Of a DNA stretch of 64,000 nt, positions 23,901 to 36,200 are shown one piece after another. The translations under genes and the position numbers were made by a program. Origin of the DNA: Gorsachius magnificus. Lineage: Eukaryota; Chordata; Aves; Pelecaniformes; Ardeidae. Numbering within the stretch: the stretch's first letter is position 1; every line of letters starts with the position of its first letter. Below the pieces are notes generated by a model that ran no database searches, was not told where the DNA came from, and was given only the letters and a program-made list of their open reading frames with translations. The stretch spans positions 58,976,599-59,040,598 of the forward strand of contig CM067084.1 in assembly GCA_034008185.1 (NCBI GenBank), written 5' to 3'.

Positions 23901-26900
23901 CCTGGTGTTGCTAGTTGTGTTTTAGAGTTAACAGAGGGACTACTAATGGTAGCTTGCTAACAGTACTTCTCCCTTGGACATGAAGCTGCTGCTAATATGA
24001 AAACCTAGTAATTTTTTTCCTCTCATATCAGTATGAACGTGACCCAGCTGCTTTACCTATGTAAGTTTCAGAGACTGAATTTGATTACATATGGATGATT
24101 GGATAAAGTAGTGGTCTTTTGCTTATTGGGAGTAGGGTTTTCTGCAGGAATGAATTTGCCAAAGATTTGAATAGAAATGAGCTTTTTTCTAAATTGCATT
24201 ATAAACTTATTCTTTTTTGTTCTTTTCACATAGGCTTAACTTTCTTCTTTTGAGCCGGACTCCAACAGATGCCTTTGTTTCTTTGCATAGATGTCCTTAG
24301 TAAATAGTGGCTGACATATATTCCTACTCCATAATTTTAAGTCTATGTAGGACTATATTTAAGCCAACAGGTAGCCAATATTTGCTTCAGCTGAGAAGTG
24401 AAAAATGTAATAATGATTAACCAGTGGAAAAATTTGAGCTAGTGAATTCTCAGTTCCCTTGAAGTCTTCAAGAACAGATAGATTTCTCTTCTGAGGGAGA
24501 TGCTTTAGTCAAGTTACTGAGATAACTAAAAAGCTGGATAAAAATTGAGTAGTCTTTGACAGAGAAAGCCACACTAGGTTAAATATTGAATTAGAAATGA
24601 CCAACTTTGTATGATGATGAATTATGTCAATCAGTGTCTTCAAACAGGACTGCTTTTGGAGAATTTTCCTGCAGTCAGGTTATAATTTACCTGATTGTTT
24701 TCTTTGCTTGCTAGTAAGCATCTCAAACTTTTAATTCTTGTCAAAAGATACTCTGTTAAAACATCTGTTAAAACACCTCATTTATACTTCTATTGTACTT
24801 ATGCCTTTATTTTTATTTCACACACAACACTCAGGCAATCACAGATGTTTTTTTCTCTAAATAGTGTTAACTTAAAGGGAAATTACATTTTCACTCTTTA
24901 AAAAAGATGGTTTTTTTTCTCAAGTTCTCAAACAGTTGATATTACTTAGCTATCTTGAACACTTTCTAGTTATGTTCTCTACCAATAAATTGAGGTTTTC
25001 TGCCTTTCTTCTTACTACAGCCTTTAATGTTGGAAGATTCTGCTCATATGTGTACCTTGATTCTGACTGCAGGATTATATTGCTTCATTATATTACATCC
25101 AAATCATAAAAATTTTAAACCAACAGCTCTGCAGTTATGTCAGAGGGACCTTGTTTTAAATGTTATGGCATTCTGTGAAAGCTCAGAATTTTTCTTTTTT
25201 TCTCTTACTTTTTTGTGGTGGCACTTGATACAAGAAGAAAGGAATTGAAGAACTGCAGATCTTGATTAAGATAATGAGGGTCAGTATGGCTGCTGAGGAT
25301 GAACTTATGGAAATTCTATTCTGCAATAGCCTAGTGTTCATCACCTTTTCCAACAAACCTATTAATAAATCAAGACCCTTGTTTTTTTCACTTTAAGCCA
25401 TTGCACTTCCTAGCACATTTATATGATCTCATGTACACACCTTTATTGCTTCATGTATAGAGAGGTGCAAATAAAAACACCGAGTAATATATTCTGTAAT
25501 ACATTATTCTCATGTTCATTGAAATAACTTTGACCACTAGTGCCCATCCCTTTTCTGAGATTTTTTTTTTTTTTGCATACTCTCTATGGTTTCTGAAAAT
25601 TATGTACATATGCCACATTTGCATGTATGCGATTGCACATGGAAATAATTTCCTGAATACTACCTCTCTTTAAGCATCAGCACATATTTAAGATTCTTAA
25701 AAAAATGCATTCCCATTTCTATAAATATTCTACAAAGTGTGTTCTATGGATTTTATTTGATACAGTGTCACAGTCCCAAGTTGCTTTAATTATTAATAAT
25801 TATGGGAAGAATGTGCTGTGTGAAGGAAAAAAGAATATTCCTATATTCATATTTCTGTTGTTCTCAAAGCAGCTAAAGAGCACTGTGTGGAATTATCTCA
25901 TGAAAGGAATCTAGAAGCTGATCTGTAAATAATAGTGCTAGCAGCATGCATCGCATATTTTTGTTTTTACTGTCTTCTGTGTTAATTCCTTTCATGTTAT
26001 GGTTCTAATGGTAACAAAATGTTTCAAGGTAGATTAGAAATGTTATTAATTATTTCTTATCATAAATTCACAGCACATTTTGAAGAAAACTGTTTTTTCT
26101 CTTTTCTTTTGATGGCAAATTTGTAAGTAGTTTATTTTCATATATGCATATATAAGCATATACTCGTAAGCAGTGTTATAAACACATAGATGAGTTTATA
26201 TCAGTCAATGCCCCACCTGGTCCAAAACTTGCAGAGACATCCATCAGAGCTTGAAATACAGACAGGAAGGGAGAATACACTGTAAAAGCAAAATCACCCT
26301 TTTGGGAACTCACAGCTGTCTGGCTGGAATTTCTGATACTTTGCTGGCCTTTCAGATGTGAAGCATGGTATGTTCAACAGTTAAAGTCCTCTCACTTTAG
26401 GATGACGAATTTCTGAACAACCTGACAAAAGTTAATGCAACTTTTCTGACTTATATTGTAGGACTGTTGATTTAAGTGATGGAAATACCACCTGGAACAT
26501 TTATTTCCTTTATAAAGGGACTTATTTGCAGCCAAAAAACAGTGCACAGGTGGGCATTCAAAGAGATATATGAAAGTTCATACACTCTGTTTACAACTTA
26601 GCATGGCATAAATCTGGCCTGCTGTAGTTTTACTGCAGTCCCGACAGCCCTGTGTAATCTGTGTAGTATAAAGAATGTGTGGATTAATGCTGGAGAATTA
26701 GATGTTATCCTTAACTCAGAGCAGCTGTAATTCCACTGCTGCTGGAAGATAATGGTTTTGAGATCAATTGCTTAGACTTTAGGCCACAGGTATGGTGATT
26801 TTAAGCTCATAGTTTATGATGGCTGGGAGATCTACCTTTAGTTTAAAAATGTCACATAATATATCAGTATTTTCTGTCATTGGATAGTTAGAGAGGTAAA

Positions 26901-27095
26901 AGGCAAAAATGTAAGGATTTAAAATAAACAGCATAAAGCAGCGCTTGATGTTATTTTTAACTTATGTTTGAGGAAGTCATACTGTGCTTGCACTCAAGTC
27001 ACTTTATCAGCTGATTTTTTCAGTCTTTCTCAAAGCACAATATTTCTCAATTAATCCCACATCTGTGAATAGTGTATGAGAGAAATTTAACATGC
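20996..27095. other. AT-rich unique sequence, no gene recognised
   Basis: About 6 kb with no recognisable gene, RNA or repeat family. Open frames are all under 81 codons and compositionally ordinary. Confidence 0.6.
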
Positions 27096-27548
27096 TGTCC
27101 TGGTTTCTACCAGCTGGCATAGTGCTGTGGTTTGGATTTAGTACGAGAAGAATGTTGATAACGCACTGATTGTTTAGTCGTTGCTAAGCAGGGCTTACAC
27201 CAGTCAAAGACTTTTCCCCTGCTCTGCCAGGTGCATGAGAAGCTGGGAGGGGGCACAGCCAGTACAGCTGACCCCAACTGGCCAAGGGGCTATTCCAGAC
27301 CATATGGTGTCATGCTCAGGGGTGGACTTGGGGCAGGGAGTGATTGCTGCTTAGGACAGGCTGGGCATTGGTCACCATTGGGTGGTGAGCAACTGCATTG
27401 AGCATCACTTGTTTTGTATATTCTGTATATTCTATTTATTATTAATTATTGGTTGTTCTTATTGTTGTTCTTTTCCTCTGCTGTTTTATTAAACTGTTTT
27501 TATCTCAACCCATGGGTTTTACTTTTTTCCAATTCTCTACCCCTACTG
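27096..27548 (+). mobile_element. Truncated ERVL-like LTR
   Basis: Same family as the LTR at 9297. It shares TGTCCTGGTTTC, GGCATAGTGCTGTGGTTTGG, CAGCTGACCCCAACTGGCCA and ATTAAACTGTT(C/T)TTATCTCAACCCA. It lacks about 27 bases after the first 12, lacks the TATA segment (after GTCATGCTCAG it reads GGGTGG), and breaks off near 27548, so about 90 bases of the 3' end are missing. ATTAAA is at 27488-27493. With no 3' end, no target duplication can be scored. It keeps a CATCACTTGTTTTGTATATTCT segment that the 9.3-kb copy does not have, so the two probably represent different subfamilies or ages, not one provirus. Confidence 0.85.
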
Positions 27549-29747
27549 TACACTCACATTAGCTGCCTTTGTAGTTTAATGGAAGTTTATTTTAAATGTG
27601 TTGTTTAAAATGTGTTTAAATTAATTGTTTATCCACTTACGTAAGTATGTTAACACCAAACCTCTGGAGAACTGAGGAACATTGCCTGGTTTGAGCAATC
27701 TGAAAATTTGCTGATTGGTGACATTTGTGTCCCGGTAGATCTCTGTCATTCTGACTTTCATCAATCAAGATGTTCATGTAGCAAGTTATTTGAGTTTTAT
27801 ATAGTATTCTATTTATGAAATATTCTGCCCACCTGCACATCCAGCTGGTAATTACAACTAACAGTATTCAAGTTTATGCAAAGATTTGCTAACTAGAAAA
27901 TATACTGTCACAGAGTACCATGACTGATGTTGAAATTACCCACTGCACAGCTAAAGCCCTCTTAATATCCTCTAAGAAGAAAATTAGGCACTTTTTTTGA
28001 CAAGACTTATTTTCTGTGTAGTTGTTGATTGTCAGCTGACAGAGAAACAGTACTTTGAATTGGTGGCTATGTGTTACTCAGAACTAATGTCAGGCTAATT
28101 TAGTTTTTCCTTCTTTTATATTCCTTCTGAATACTGGTACAATATTCAAGAAAAGCAATTCAACCCTTACTACTGCTATGATGTGGCTGGATTGGCTCAC
28201 TTGATACAAGGCATGGGCCATCGCAGGTGCTGCTATGGTTGGGAACAGAGTTGAAACCATATTCCCTCTATACCCTTACCTTCTGTTCCATTGACCTCCC
28301 TTTTTTCTTTGCATAAATCTATGTTTGCAACTTCTGTATCCTTCAATTATTCCAGAACTTCATTGTCACCTTTAATGTACTAAAAACTGACTCCAGCGAG
28401 TTTAGCATTCAAATGAATTAGTGTATGGGAATGCTGACGTTTAAGTTGTGAAAGGCTGCTATATGAAACAGGATGCCCTTTATACTGCATATCTGGGCAT
28501 GGCTTAGAAAAGGTAAGAGCCATGTGACACAAATAAAACCCATTTACTGAAAACTTTTTTCTTATCTTGTTTTTTGGAATTTTTTAAAAATTTTTCCAAA
28601 CCTTAAATGCTGCCTTTTTTCTTTTTCTAACAGCTATCTTTCTCTTCCAGATAAATTTCCTACACTTAGCAACTTCTATTTTCTTTTTGATACTACCTAC
28701 TTCCTTTTTTGTCTGTTTGTTAAAAATATGTATTGTTGCTTTCATTTCATTTCTTCCTCTGGCTGGGCTTTTACTCAAAGTTATCATCATCTTTCTTTGT
28801 AATAAAAATGTTAAAACTCCCACTTCTATTCACATTTATGTTTCCTTTCCAATGAAATTCACTAGTGATTTTCTTTATTCTTGAAAAATCAGCTCTTTGA
28901 AATACAAGCACTGTGTGGGACTCTCTTCTCTTTATCCATACTTAATGGAACCAGGAGAGGATTTTTGATTCTTGGGCAAGAACTAATCTAATCCCTCTTC
29001 TACTTTATTCCTTAAAGAGTGACCATTATGATACATGGTTAGTAGACCAAACCAAAGTTAAATAGAAAAACATGATTTGACTGGAGGCCCAACTCAAACA
29101 ACTGGAGTTATAAAATCAAGGATATTTCAAAATACATTTTGAGAACCAGGTGGAAGGAATCTAACCCCTGTGCAATTCAGTTTTTTGTGTGTTGTGGAAA
29201 AAAATTGTACTGACCATAGTGACTCTGATGACAGAAAACACAATGTGGAACATTGTCTTCAATAACTACTTCTGATCCTTGAGGATATCTTTTCTGTATT
29301 TCATATAGCAGGATACACCCCCACACTTCAGTATTTTCTTTCTGTTTTATAAATTCACATGAACACAGGTGCAAACACAATATGGACCTCCAGCACCTGG
29401 TGTGAGAGTTTGCAGAAGCCATATTAGCTCCTCATTAAAGACGCAAGCAGAAGTGGACACTGCCATACTACTATTTTCCTCTTTTGTGGATTGCCTTGGC
29501 TTGGCGAGATTGGCTGGATTGTTTGCAGCAACAAACCTATGAAGTTAATTTAGGAAATATTATGTGGAAGTAACACAGGTCAATAACAAACTGCAGCTGC
29601 TGAAGTCATCTCAGCAAGAGAGAGGTTTGTGTTTCTGAAGTATATTTCTTAAATCCAGTGCCTCCCAAAGCTATGACCTGAGTGATAAAGCCTTTAAATT
29701 CTGTCTTGTTTAGGGCTGTATTTAGAAGCACTGTCTGTAGGACAAAC

Positions 29748-29783
29748 CCATGGTGGTATGACCACTAGTGGCCATGGTGGTAT
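29748..29783. repeat. 12-bp direct repeat
   Basis: CCATGGTGGTAT occurs at 29748-29759 and again at 29772-29783, 24 bases apart, with ACCACTAGTGG between. Likely a small local duplication. Confidence 0.8.
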
Positions 29784-30230
29784 AATTACCAGTTCGTATT
29801 CATCTCAGCAATTCTTTCAGCACTGTAGAAACTTTTTGGAATGTTCTTTAACATTTGGGAACAAACATGAACACTGAAGATAATGTGGGGAGAAGAAAAA
29901 TTGTCAGTCAGGAGAGAATGATGCTTGCTTAGTGAATGACTGATATAATTAGTTTTCTTACTGCTGAAAATGCTTGCCCTCTTATAACACCTTACTGAAT
30001 GTCCCTGCCAGAAGAAAGGTCAGGTTATAAGATGTGACTAATACTATTGTCAAAGAGCTCATATATTTCAATGCCATTTTTATTGTGCCTTTTGTTTGGC
30101 ACATATTGGGTGAGAGCAACATGATTTTTCATCTGTTTTAAAAAGTAGATAATGGATAGCACTTGTTTAGAGGCACAATACTTTCATTAAAAGCATTCTG
30201 TGCTAGATGGATCATACCTATCTGTTTTCC

Positions 30231-30259
30231 TTTTTTTTTTTTTCTTTTTTTTTTCTTTT
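30231..30259 (+). repeat. T-rich tract
   Basis: Three T runs separated by single C. It could act as the polypyrimidine tract of the exon-like segment that follows. Confidence 0.85.
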
Positions 30260-30275
30260 GTGGCGAGTTGCTTAG

Positions 30276-30336
30276 GGACACCATACTACTGACAAAGAAA
30301 GATTTCCCAAACAAAGTAATGTACAGAAGCCTGTGG
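30276..30336 (+). other. Exon-like segment (weak candidate)
   Basis: A long T-rich tract, then GTTGCTTAG as acceptor, 61 bases, then TGG|GTAAGT as donor. One frame is open and gives DTILLTKKDFPNKVMYRSLW. I recognise no family. Splice-bounded pseudo-exons are frequent, so this is only a candidate. Confidence 0.13.
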
Positions 30337-31125
30337 GTAAGTCAAGTACTTCTTCCTATTCATCCTGCTTCTGAAACAGTATATGTATTGCTTACTGTCT
30401 TGACAGGCATCTTTTCTAAAAGTACCCTGAAGACAGTACATCAACAAATATCAGGTTGTGTGGGTAGCCCCTTTGGTATGCTAACTGAAGGGGGTTACTT
30501 CATAATGGTAGTGTCACCATGATTGATATAAAGACGTCTTCTATGTGAAGGCAAGTACTTGGAAGATGCCTACAGGTATCTACTATAGATAAATCACATC
30601 CTTATTTCAAGCCATTTTTATTGAAGAAGAACAGGACTAGAGAACGATTTGCTGTAGTGTCCAACTAGATAGAAGTGTTTTTGGTGAGATCTGCATTCAA
30701 TTACAGAAGACCTAAAAGTGAGAAGAAAGCAACTATTCTATCCTGGAGAAGTACATGAAGACTTTTGAGCTTAAAAATCCCACAAGGAGTATTGGACATA
30801 CTCTTATTCCACACCAGCTAGAAAGAGAAACATAAAAGTCCTGGATCCAGCCTGAAGAACAAAGTTCAATTTGCAAACAGCCTTGCTTACACACAGAAAC
30901 ATAATCTTTCCAAGTCAAAGATAATTTTTCTCTCTGGGAGAAGCATACTAACTTTTGTTACCTATTCTTTTTTTTTGTTGTTGTTCATTTAGGGAGGAAT
31001 AAGCTAGTGGGAGAGGATGCTAAGCTGAAAAAAATCCTCTCTCCTGCTTCCATCTTAGCAAAAATTCTCTATGCAGATGTGTGTGTTTTTCATGTGGAAC
31101 ATTTTTCCCTTCTCCATTATTTGTT

Positions 31126-32229
31126 CTGCTGGTAGATGAGGGAAAGGCTGTGGATGTTGTCTACCTGGACTTCAGCAAAGCCTTTGACACAGTCTCCCAT
31201 AGCATTCTCCTGGAGAAGCTGGCAGTTCATGGCCTAGATGGATATACTCTTCACTGGGTTAAAAACTGGCTGGATGGCCGAGCCCAGAGAGTCGTGGTGA
31301 ATGGAGCTAAATCCAGTTGGTGGCCAGTCACAAGCGGTGTCCCCCAGGGCTCAGTTCTAGGGCTGGTCTTGTTTAATATCTTTACCAATGACCTGGATGA
31401 GGGGATTGAGTGTGCCCTCAGTAAATTTGCAGATGACACCAAACTGGGTGGTAGTGTTGATCTGCTGGAGGGGAGGAGGGCTCTGCAGAGGGACCTGGAC
31501 AGGCTGGATCAATGGGCTAAGGCCAACTGTATGAGGTTCAATAAGGCCAAGTGCTGGGTCCTGCACTTTGGCCACAACAACCCCATGCAGCGCTACAGGC
31601 TTGGCGAAGAGTGGCTGGAAAGCTGCCTGGTGGAAAAAGACCTGGGGGTACTGATTGACAGCCACCTGAATATGAGCCAGCAGTGTGCCCAGGTGGCCAA
31701 GAAGGCCAATGGCATCCTGGCCTGTATCAGGAATAGTGTGACCAGCAGGAGTAGGGAAGTGATCGTGCCCCTGTACTCGGTGCTGGTGAGGCCGCACCTC
31801 GAATACTGTGTTCAGTTTTGGGCCCCTCACTACAAGAAAGATGTTGCCTTGCTAGAACAGGTCCAGAGGAGAGCAACCAAGCTGGTGAGGGGTCTGGAGC
31901 ACAAGTCATACGAGGAGCAGCTGAGGGAACTGGGGTTGTTTAGTCTGGAGAAGAGGAGGCTGAGGGGAGACCTGATCGCCCTCTACAACTACCTGAAAGG
32001 AGGCTGTAGTGAGGTGGGGGTCGGCCTCTTCTCCCTGGTAACAGACGATAGGACGAGGGGGAATGGCTTGAAGCTGCGCCAGGGCAGGTTTAGGCTAGAC
32101 ATTAGGAAAAACTTCTTCACCGAGAGGGCTGTCAGGCTCTGGAATGGGCTGCCCAGGGAAGTGGTAGAGCCCTCATCCCTGGAGGTATTTAAAAGAAGGA
32201 TAGATGAGGTGCTTAGGGACACGGTTTAG
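31126..32229 (+). CDS. CR1 ORF2 fragment (reverse transcriptase to C-terminus)
   Basis: The frame is open from 31081, but the first 15 codons there are flanking DNA, so there is no native start codon. Numbering residues from 31081: the first catalytic Asp is in YLDFSKAFD (28-36), motif B is SGVPQGS (85-91), and the catalytic FADD is at 116-119. KDLGV (186-190), [20 protein letters not shown] (263-282), [14 protein letters not shown] (324-337) and LPREVV (357-362) are typical CR1 C-terminal features. In a full element this protein reverse-transcribes CR1 RNA at a nicked target. Here RT motifs upstream of YLDF and the endonuclease are absent, so it is non-autonomous and probably inert. All 367 codons are free of stops and frameshifts. 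Confidence 0.92.
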   Translation: MLVDEGKAVDVVYLDFSKAFDTVSHSILLEKLAVHGLDGYTLHWVKNWLDGRAQRVVVNGAKSSWWPVTSGVPQGSVLGLVLFNIFTNDLDEGIECALSKFADDTKLGGSVDLLEGRRALQRDLDRLDQWAKANCMRFNKAKCWVLHFGHNNPMQRYRLGEEWLESCLVEKDLGVLIDSHLNMSQQCAQVAKKANGILACIRNSVTSRSREVIVPLYSVLVRPHLEYCVQFWAPHYKKDVALLEQVQRRATKLVRGLEHKSYEEQLRELGLFSLEKRRLRGDLIALYNYLKGGCSEVGVGLFSLVTDDRTRGNGLKLRQGRFRLDIRKNFFTERAVRLWNGLPREVVEPSSLEVFKRRIDEVLRDTV

Positions 32230-32312
32230 TGGTGGGATGGCAGTGCTAGGTTAATGGTTGGACTCGATGATCTTAAAGGTCTTTTCCAACCAAGGTGATT
32301 CTATGATTCTAT
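31126..32312 (+). mobile_element. CR1 LINE, 5'-truncated, RT part intact
   Basis: About 1.19 kb from the first RT catalytic region to the 3' tail. The coding part ends at TAG (32227-32229). The 3' UTR of about 83 bases contains GGTTGGACTCGATGATCTTA and ends in two octamer-like units (ATTCTATG ATTCTAT). The 5' part (endonuclease and RT N-terminus) is missing, the usual result of incomplete reverse transcription. The unbroken frame makes this the youngest-looking CR1 in the window. It is about 94% identical by eye to the 55-kb copy over roughly 268 bases (17 mismatches). Confidence 0.95.
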
Positions 32313-33263
32313 CTATTACCTAAAGCAATGGATGTGCAGAGTGTGAAGGGTAGAAAGTATTATAATATTTTGTAACAATGGTACTTACAAACACTATAAT
32401 TATCTATTATAATCCACTTGAATTCTTACTGCAGTACAATAATTCCTTGAACTGTAGCTATAGTAGAACAATGATTGACGACAATGCAACCCTGGACTTT
32501 TTTAAGATAATCTCTTCTATTACCACTCAGCATTCAACTATTAGTCCAGTGGGATGGGGATTCAGGTATTTATTGACTTCATTTCCCAAATTATTTTCCC
32601 ACCTTGGCTTTTGATGGCTCCAGACATCCAAACACTCTTGTCTAAAAGGTAGGGAGGTGTGGGAGCATGGCAAAATAATTGCAATTCAAGCATAGGATTC
32701 TCTTTTTATTTTGGGAGTCATACTATTCTTACATTTTGACAACAGAGAATTTTAAACTGAAAGGGCTGTTCTGCCCTGAGCAGGCCTTGTTAACATTACT
32801 ACAATAAATTGGTCCTAACTATAATCATGTTTGTATCAAACTAGGCACTAAATACGAATTTTCGTTTCTCTAAAACCCAATATATTCAGTTACCCAGTAG
32901 TAATTTAAATAAAAAAGGGATACTTTTCCTACTCACAAAATTGTAAATTCAGTTTTACTCTTCTGTTAATTCAGTAAATATTTCACTTTGTATACTTAGC
33001 TGGTTTTCTTGGTATACATGTTTAAGAATTATAGAAGTGGCTAGTACATGAAGGCAATCCAGGAGACTGGATTTCTTTTGGAAACTGAACAAGACCAATC
33101 ATCTTTTATGCATTTTTTCAAACTAGGAACCCAGCTATCTATGAACCTGATTTTGGTTTATCGAGACAAACTTACATTTCAGCTTAATTAGTTCAGGCTC
33201 ATAGATCTTTTGGTAAGTCAGATTAGAGGAAGAGAACTGCAACATGTGAGTTCAGGATGAGGG

Positions 33264-33290
33264 AAAAAGAAAAAAAAAAAGAAAAAAAAA
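33264..33290. repeat. A-rich tract
   Basis: A runs interrupted by single G. Low complexity. Confidence 0.85.
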
Positions 33291-36200
33291 CAGTGGGGAA
33301 AGCTTGTAATTCAGACACAGCAGTTCTGGGAGGCAGGACCTGTGGTCAGAAAACCATCAAGCAAAGTAGGGAGACAGAGCTCAAGTTCACATCCCACAGT
33401 GCTTACCTGACTGAGGAACAGTTCTTACCTGAGCAAAATCCAAGGAAACAACAGAACCAAAGTACATCAAACAATTGGCAGCAGCTGTGAAGAGGCTTTC
33501 AGGCATGTGGTAAAGGAGGTCTGGTTTGAAAAAGCGAAGGGAGTCTACCCATGGTCAGAGATGATCATGAAGAGCAAATTCAGGTATTTCCTTTCACTTA
33601 CTTATAACTTGCTCTGGGTATACCCTGACAAATCTGGAGTCCATTCTGGAATGAAGCTACAAAGTCAAAATGGATCATTTTAACATAGAAAATTTCTGAA
33701 TAGGTTTAAACAATTCTGTAATGAATCCTAATGATGACTGGAGGGAAGCATTAATGAGTGTGAAATGGAGCCTGGGGTATTGCTGACTCCCTTGTGAATG
33801 TGCTGAAGTGGAAGCTACTACAGTAATGGAAGTGGCTGTTAATCATGCAATGCCACCCTTGAGGTCTGAACTAGTATTTAGCTCTTCTCATTCACTCTAA
33901 ACTTCTCTCTTGTTCTGATTCCTTGCTGGAAAACACTACTCTGAGTCCACTATTTTGGATCATCTTTGCTGAAAGTGGCCTTACAAATCAAGATGTATTA
34001 TAGGAGGCTACAAGTAAAAAATAAAATCTTTTAGTCCATGGAATTTGGAATGTTACAATGAATATGACTGTTCAAATTAAATATTACACAATATGTGCTG
34101 TGGATTACTGGAAAAAAAAATCAGAAACTTCTGGAAATGAATCCTTTTTGTATGATTACTTTTATCTAAGTCTTAATTGCTCAAAGGGAAAATAAGACTC
34201 CCTAAAAATAAAGCTGAAAACAGAAATGTAAAAACTGCATTCCTCATTAAGATAAAAAAGACTTTCCACTCATAAATGTGGAAGCCAGACCATTATGACC
34301 ATTTATCTTTTGTTGAAAGCAGCAGTTTATCAATTGTGTTTTGCCCTCTCTGCTTTTTTTTCATTCTATGCAACAAGTCAACTTCCCTAAGGAATTTTCC
34401 CAGCCAGTGAAAAAAATAACTTCTGTTCTGCTATTTATCTTTAGGTGAGCATTTTTCCATATCAACTTTACTCTGTTCTTACCCTGCACTGCTCATTTCT
34501 TGTCATTTTATTGCACTGTTACAGCACACAACACTGAAAAATCTGAACAGTTCATTCCAGAAGGGTTTGTGGGAGCAACTCTATATGGCTTTCATCAGAG
34601 TGACTGTCCTTCAGACCCCTTCAGTTACATTTAGGTTGAACAAACTTACAGTCAAAACAAACCTGAAAATATCAGATGTTATAACAAAATTTCATGAAAT
34701 TCCAATGAAAAATAAATACTGATTAATAAAAATATTGATTAGCCTAAGCCTGTCTAGACTTTCTTGCCTAGAGAAGGATTCAAACTGCAAAGATTTACAA
34801 AGGGGATCTATGTTTAATTTTAAAAAGCTTTTGTTCTGCAAAGTGTAGATTCTAAGGAAAAATTTTCCAATATTGTGGAACATGAATCACTTACAAAATA
34901 GGAATCTTCAGAGAGGGGACACCAGAGAGACAGGAAAGTATAAAATTGTCCCAAACATACTGTATCTGCATATTTTCATCTAGATTAAAGATGCTGCTAC
35001 CATCTCAAAAGGACTAACTACAATTTTTTGCAACGTCTCAAAATGATTCAATTACCTTTGAGTGGCAGGGCCATTTCAGTATGATGCTGCTACTGAAATT
35101 AGCTTTCCCAGATAAGACAATGGACTGATGGAATCTGATTGTTGATGGAGAGTAAAAATGGAGTGCTTAGCAGAATCTCCAGAACAGTAAACACCAAGAT
35201 CTGAGGGAGAAAAAGATCCTGCCTAGAATTTACTTGAAACTGTGCTTTTCTTTGTCTTTCAAACAAAATTTGGAGGAATTATTTCAGCTGAAAACTAGAA
35301 TGTTTTCCTTTGAATTATATTGAATTATTGTAATTTTCAAGGCAGTTTTATTGGTGTTGTTAAATGTAGATACATATCATGCCTTTTTCTTCCATAGGCT
35401 GGACTACCCAGAGATAGCTTAATTAATCAGCTAATCATTGACTGTCATCAAATCACTTTCACAGCATTCTCCTCCTTCTATCCACATTTATGTAGAAACT
35501 TTGCGAACTCTGACTGGAAATCTGCAGTGAAACATTGGGTCTGTTAAGCTTGAGGAATGCCCCTCAGCTCAAAGTCACTACTAAGCTAGTCTACAATTCC
35601 TTCCATGGTGATCTGCTTAGAGATAGTCATAATGGTCAGAAAAATGCTGGGCAATTCAAAAAGAGGGAATGGGGATATAGTCAGTACAGAAATAAACATT
35701 CTGTCTAATATTGTCTGTCCTAGTGACTGAAATGTTTGGACTGTATACATTTAGCATACATTACATGCATGATAAAAACATTTAGAATGTCTATAAGTGT
35801 TTCTCTCTATTGTGTTTTAAGGCAAAAAAGATACTACTCTAGAAGTATTTTTATTAATTTCTTATCCACAATAAGAAAAGAAGTTAAAAATAAAATAGAT
35901 ATATTTCTGAGGAAAAAAATAACCCAGATAGGAAACCAACGTTATACCAGTGCCAGAGTTTAGTGACAATAGCAAATTTTTACTGTCCATCATTCTAACC
36001 ACTGGAACATTCGGGCATAACTCCATCACACGAAACTGGCAATCAAAGATGTCTAAGCAAGGAATTACTTTTCACTTTATAAACAGGTTTTTTTCCTGCT
36101 TCTGAGGCCATTCCTTTGTCTTTTAAATTAATCTATATTTTTTTTATTTTTTTTTTACTTCGCTATGGTAATTTGTGGTTTTTTCTGTGTGCATGCTTTG

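Larger units (their letters stand above)
27549..31125. other. AT-rich unique sequence
   Basis: No gene recognised. Contains a 12-bp direct repeat at 29748-29783, a T-rich tract at 30231-30259 followed by an exon-like segment (30276-30336), and ordinary AT-rich DNA elsewhere. Confidence 0.55.

Noticed and set aside
9297..27548. The two LTRs as ends of one provirus
   Set aside because: They differ by subfamily-like changes, the first has its own perfect 5-bp duplication, and the 17 kb between contains unrelated DNA and CR1 insertions with no gag or pol.
31357..31830. 157-codon minus-strand frame
   Set aside because: It is the antisense of the CR1 reverse transcriptase frame.
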